Source: JAFGSZ01 sp964492185 (GTDB taxonomy: Bacteria > Bacteroidota > Bacteroidia > Bacteroidales > UBA10428). Taken from it: a DNA stretch of 55,766 nt. Of this stretch, positions 53,786 to 55,766 are shown one piece after another. The stretch is from positions 1-55,766 of the forward strand of contig CAZBJH010000006.1 of the NCBI GenBank assembly GCA_964492185.1, given 5' to 3'. The stretch's first letter is position 1. The number at the start of each line of letters is the position of its first letter. The position numbers were made by a program, and so were the translations under genes. Under the pieces are notes generated by a model that made no database searches, was not told the origin of the DNA, and worked only from the letters and a program-made list of their open reading frames with translations.

Positions 53786-55362
53786 TATTCTATAATTACT
53801 TTGTTTAGATTATCTTTTATTTTGCTATTAAGTTTGTTTTCCTCTTTTAGCTGTTCTTCAAATTCAGCTTTCAAGGTTGTAAAGCGTTCTTTAAAATCGA
53901 AGTCGTTTTCTTCATCAGCCAAACCCACATAGCGCCCAGGAGTCAAAACATAGTCGAGCTCTTTTACTTTGTCAACTGGTGTAGCATTGCAGAAACCTTT
54001 AACATCTTCGTAATTTCCATCGGGATTACGCCAATTGTGATATGTATCGGCAATAAGTTTTATGTCGTCTGGCGAAAGTTCTTTGGTACGGCGGTTTATC
54101 AGGAAACCCATGTTTCGGGCATCGATAAACAAGATTTCTTTGCTACGGTCTCTAAAACCACCCCGCCCTTCGGGCACCCCTCCAGTGGAGGGGAATGTTT
54201 TACGGTTACGGCTTAAAAACCATAGAGAAGCTGGTATCTGTGTATTTAAAAACAACTTGGCAGGGAGGTTTACAATGCAGTCTACCAAATCAGCTTCAAT
54301 CAATGCTTTTCGTATATCACCCTCGCCAGAAGATTTTGAGGTCAGCGCCCCCTTTGCCAGTACAAAACCCGCTTGTCCGCTTGGTGCCAAGTGATACATG
54401 AAATGTTGTATCCATGCATAATTGGCATTGCCAACGGGTGGCGTTCCGTATTGCCAGCGTCCATCGGTGCGGAGCAAATCGCCACTCCAATCGCTCACGT
54501 TAAAAGGAGGATTGGCAATTATATAATCGGATTTTAGATCTTTGTGTGCATCGTTTAAAAAAGAACCTTCGTTGTTCCATTTTACCTGAGAACTGTCAAT
54601 ACCCCGAATGGCAAGGTTCATTTTTGCCAGTCGCCAAGTGGTCTGGTTGCTTTCCTGTCCGTAAATAGAAATGTCGTTTATTTTTCCACGGTGTTCCAAA
54701 ACAAACTTTTCCGATTGTACAAACATACCACCCGAACCACAGCAAGGGTCAAACACTCTGCCTTTGTATGGCTCTAACATTTCAACCAGTAATTCTACAA
54801 CGCTTCTGGGCGTGTAGAACTGTCCGCCCTTTTTGCCTTCGGCAAGGGCAAATTCTCCTAAGAAATATTCGAAAACGTGTCCGAGAATATCGGCACTTCG
54901 GGATTTGGCATCGCCAAGGGCGATGTTTCCAATCAAGTCAATTAGTTCACCCAAGCTTGTAGGGTCGAGATTTTGTCGGGCATACACTTTTGGTAAAACA
55001 CCTTTCAAGGAAGGGTTTTCCCGTTCGATGGCATCCATTGCCTCGTCAACCGATTTGCCTATTGTTGGTTGTTTAGCCATTGACAAAAGAAAATTCCAAC
55101 GGGCTTCCGTTGGAACAAAGAAAACATTCTCTGCTTTGTACTCGTCTTTATCTTCGGGGTCGGCACCAGCGTATTCGCCTTCACCTGCATTTAGTTTATT
55201 GAATAACTCTTCGAAAGCATCGGAGATGTATTTTAAGAAAATCAATCCTAAAACCACATGCTTGTATTCTGCTGCATCTATATTTTTCCTTAGTTTATCG
55301 GCAGCTTTCCAGAGTTGCTTTTCTAAAGGTTCTTCGTTATTGTTTCCGTTCTTTTTAGCCAT
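53785..55362 (-). CDS. hsdM: Type I restriction-modification N6-adenine methyltransferase subunit
   Basis: The modification subunit, 525 aa. The HsdM_N helical domain is at about 10-140. The methyltransferase domain has AdoMet motif I in FDPCCGSGGMF and the catalytic motif IV NPPFN, and it methylates adenine within the HsdS target. Residues 390-402 (FPSTGGVPEGRGG) are not native. They come from a GC-rich 40-bp repeat inserted in frame between SRNRK and FRDRSKEILF, a surface loop after the catalytic core. The rest of the protein is complete. The gene starts 1 bp before the stop of the XRE controller. Confidence 0.95.
   Translation of the reverse strand: MAKKNGNNNEEPLEKQLWKAADKLRKNIDAAEYKHVVLGLIFLKYISDAFEELFNKLNAGEGEYAGADPEDKDEYKAENVFFVPTEARWNFLLSMAKQPTIGKSVDEAMDAIERENPSLKGVLPKVYARQNLDPTSLGELIDLIGNIALGDAKSRSADILGHVFEYFLGEFALAEGKKGGQFYTPRSVVELLVEMLEPYKGRVFDPCCGSGGMFVQSEKFVLEHRGKINDISIYGQESNQTTWRLAKMNLAIRGIDSSQVKWNNEGSFLNDAHKDLKSDYIIANPPFNVSDWSGDLLRTDGRWQYGTPPVGNANYAWIQHFMYHLAPSGQAGFVLAKGALTSKSSGEGDIRKALIEADLVDCIVNLPAKLFLNTQIPASLWFLSRNRKTFPSTGGVPEGRGGFRDRSKEILFIDARNMGFLINRRTKELSPDDIKLIADTYHNWRNPDGNYEDVKGFCNATPVDKVKELDYVLTPGRYVGLADEENDFDFKERFTTLKAEFEEQLKEENKLNSKIKDNLNKVIIE
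54157..54196 (-). repeat. Solo 40-bp repeat inside hsdM
   Basis: The same double-hairpin repeat as in hsdR: CCCCTCC/GGAGGGG and GCCC/GGGC stems. It is in the same orientation and reading frame as the copy at 49908-49947. Confidence 0.9.
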
Positions 55363-55363
55363 T

Positions 55364-55645
55364 TTAAATCTTAATATTTTTCTCTACAAATTTCAAAGCT
55401 TTTATTGATACTTTTTCATCCTTCACGAGGTCATAAACCTGTCCTGCAAGCCATAGAATAAGTAATTCATCTTCTTTAGTGCCCAATAAGTTTGCTAATT
55501 TCACAACTTGTTCCCGTTTTGCCCTACGTTCCCCTCTTTCAATTTTGCTGTACATTGGCGTATCAATTTCCAATGATGCTGCCAATTGCCGCTGGAGTAA
55601 TTGCTTCTCTTCTCTTAGCTCCTTTATTCGTTTTCCTAAAAACAT
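55364..55645 (-). CDS. XRE-family controller of the restriction operon
   Basis: A 93-aa single helix-turn-helix regulator. Residues 4-60 are the XRE fold (RIKELREEKQLLQRQLAASL, then YSKIERGERRAKREQVVKLA). The C-terminal 30 residues (DLVKDEKVSIKALKFVEKN) likely form a dimer helix. Similar C-type controllers delay restriction until methylation is complete. It is the first gene of the operon, one base before hsdM. A palindrome and a direct repeat lie at and just upstream of its start codon, suggesting autoregulation. Confidence 0.85.
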   Translation of the reverse strand: MFLGKRIKELREEKQLLQRQLAASLEIDTPMYSKIERGERRAKREQVVKLANLLGTKEDELLILWLAGQVYDLVKDEKVSIKALKFVEKNIKI

Positions 55646-55682
55646 GACTAATTTATTTATGACTTGTCAATAATTGACTAAT
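55645..55682 (-). promoter_or_regulatory. Palindrome and direct repeat at the controller start
   Basis: GTCAATAATTGAC (55666-55678) is a perfect palindrome with one central base. TGACTAAT occurs at 55645-55652 and again at 55675-55682, 30 bp apart. A TATCTTTC -7-like box lies upstream on the minus strand at 55703-55696. The layout fits an operator of the XRE controller. Confidence 0.5.
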
Positions 55683-55766
55683 GTACTAAATAAAAGAAAG
55701 ATAACGAAGGGATGTTTATAACTTTAAGGCTATTTATGATAAATTCTATCTAGCCCGAGTTTCCGG

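Overview
The window comes from an AT-rich genome of the phylum Bacteroidota, most likely order Bacteroidales or a relative. This rests on two SusC/SusD outer-membrane pairs, a C-terminal type IX secretion (T9SS) sorting domain, a PurL with fused glutaminase, several promoters with the Bacteroidota -7 box TAnnTTTG, and mostly weak Shine-Dalgarno sequences. No rRNA, tRNA, CRISPR array or transposase gene was seen.

Layout. (1) 1-3100: a dinB-type Y-family polymerase, divergent from an XRE/S24 autocleaving repressor. AT-rich palindromes and copies of a ~127-bp palindromic repeat surround them. (2) 3104-21749, all on the minus strand: a nutrient-uptake locus with two successive FAS1-SusC-SusD modules, followed by a CBM6/T9SS secreted protein, a lipoprotein and a MORN protein. 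No glycoside hydrolase or sigma/anti-sigma pair is visible. (3) 21901-25593: purL, with a structured, terminator-bearing stretch upstream. (4) 26262-30479: small hypotheticals, a DEAD-box RNA helicase with a long leader, and a Yip1-like membrane protein. (5) 30878-35940: a minus-strand accessory operon of a DUF6088/AbiEi-like regulator, an AlbA_2/Schlafen-like protein, a SWIM zinc-finger protein, an acidic protein and an AAA ATPase. A perfect 15-bp inverted repeat precedes it. (6) 36539-40181: a plus-strand RNA-centred operon of an RRM protein, a CspA-like protein, a nitronate monooxygenase, a second primary-type sigma factor, a basic cold-shock-domain protein and a NYN/LOTUS protein. (7) 40275-44143: a fatty-acid desaturase with a B12-binding radical SAM protein, and a membrane LytTR regulator with a zinc-ribbon protein. 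(8) 44305-55645: a type I restriction-modification operon read on the minus strand: controller, hsdM, an unknown gene, hsdS, a SIR2-like (DUF4917) gene, a helical protein, hsdR, a PD-(D/E)XK/DUF5655 protein and RhuM.

The most striking signal lies in the restriction operon. A GC-rich ~40-bp double-hairpin repeat is inserted in frame in both hsdM and hsdR. In hsdR two copies in inverted orientation also bracket a complete DUF559 (Vsr-like) endonuclease domain. The 438-bp unit is placed in frame, immediately N-terminal to the helicase Walker A region. The repeat has no stop codon in any of the six frames, and the two ends differ by compensatory stem changes. It looks like a nuclease-carrying selfish element that can live inside protein-coding genes. 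The SIR2-like gene and its helical partner between hsdS and hsdR are a second candidate, for an abortive-infection module carried by the restriction operon.

The helicase, RRM, cold-shock-domain proteins, desaturase and long leaders suggest that regions 4, 6 and 7 serve cold adaptation and RNA remodelling. That is inference from gene families.
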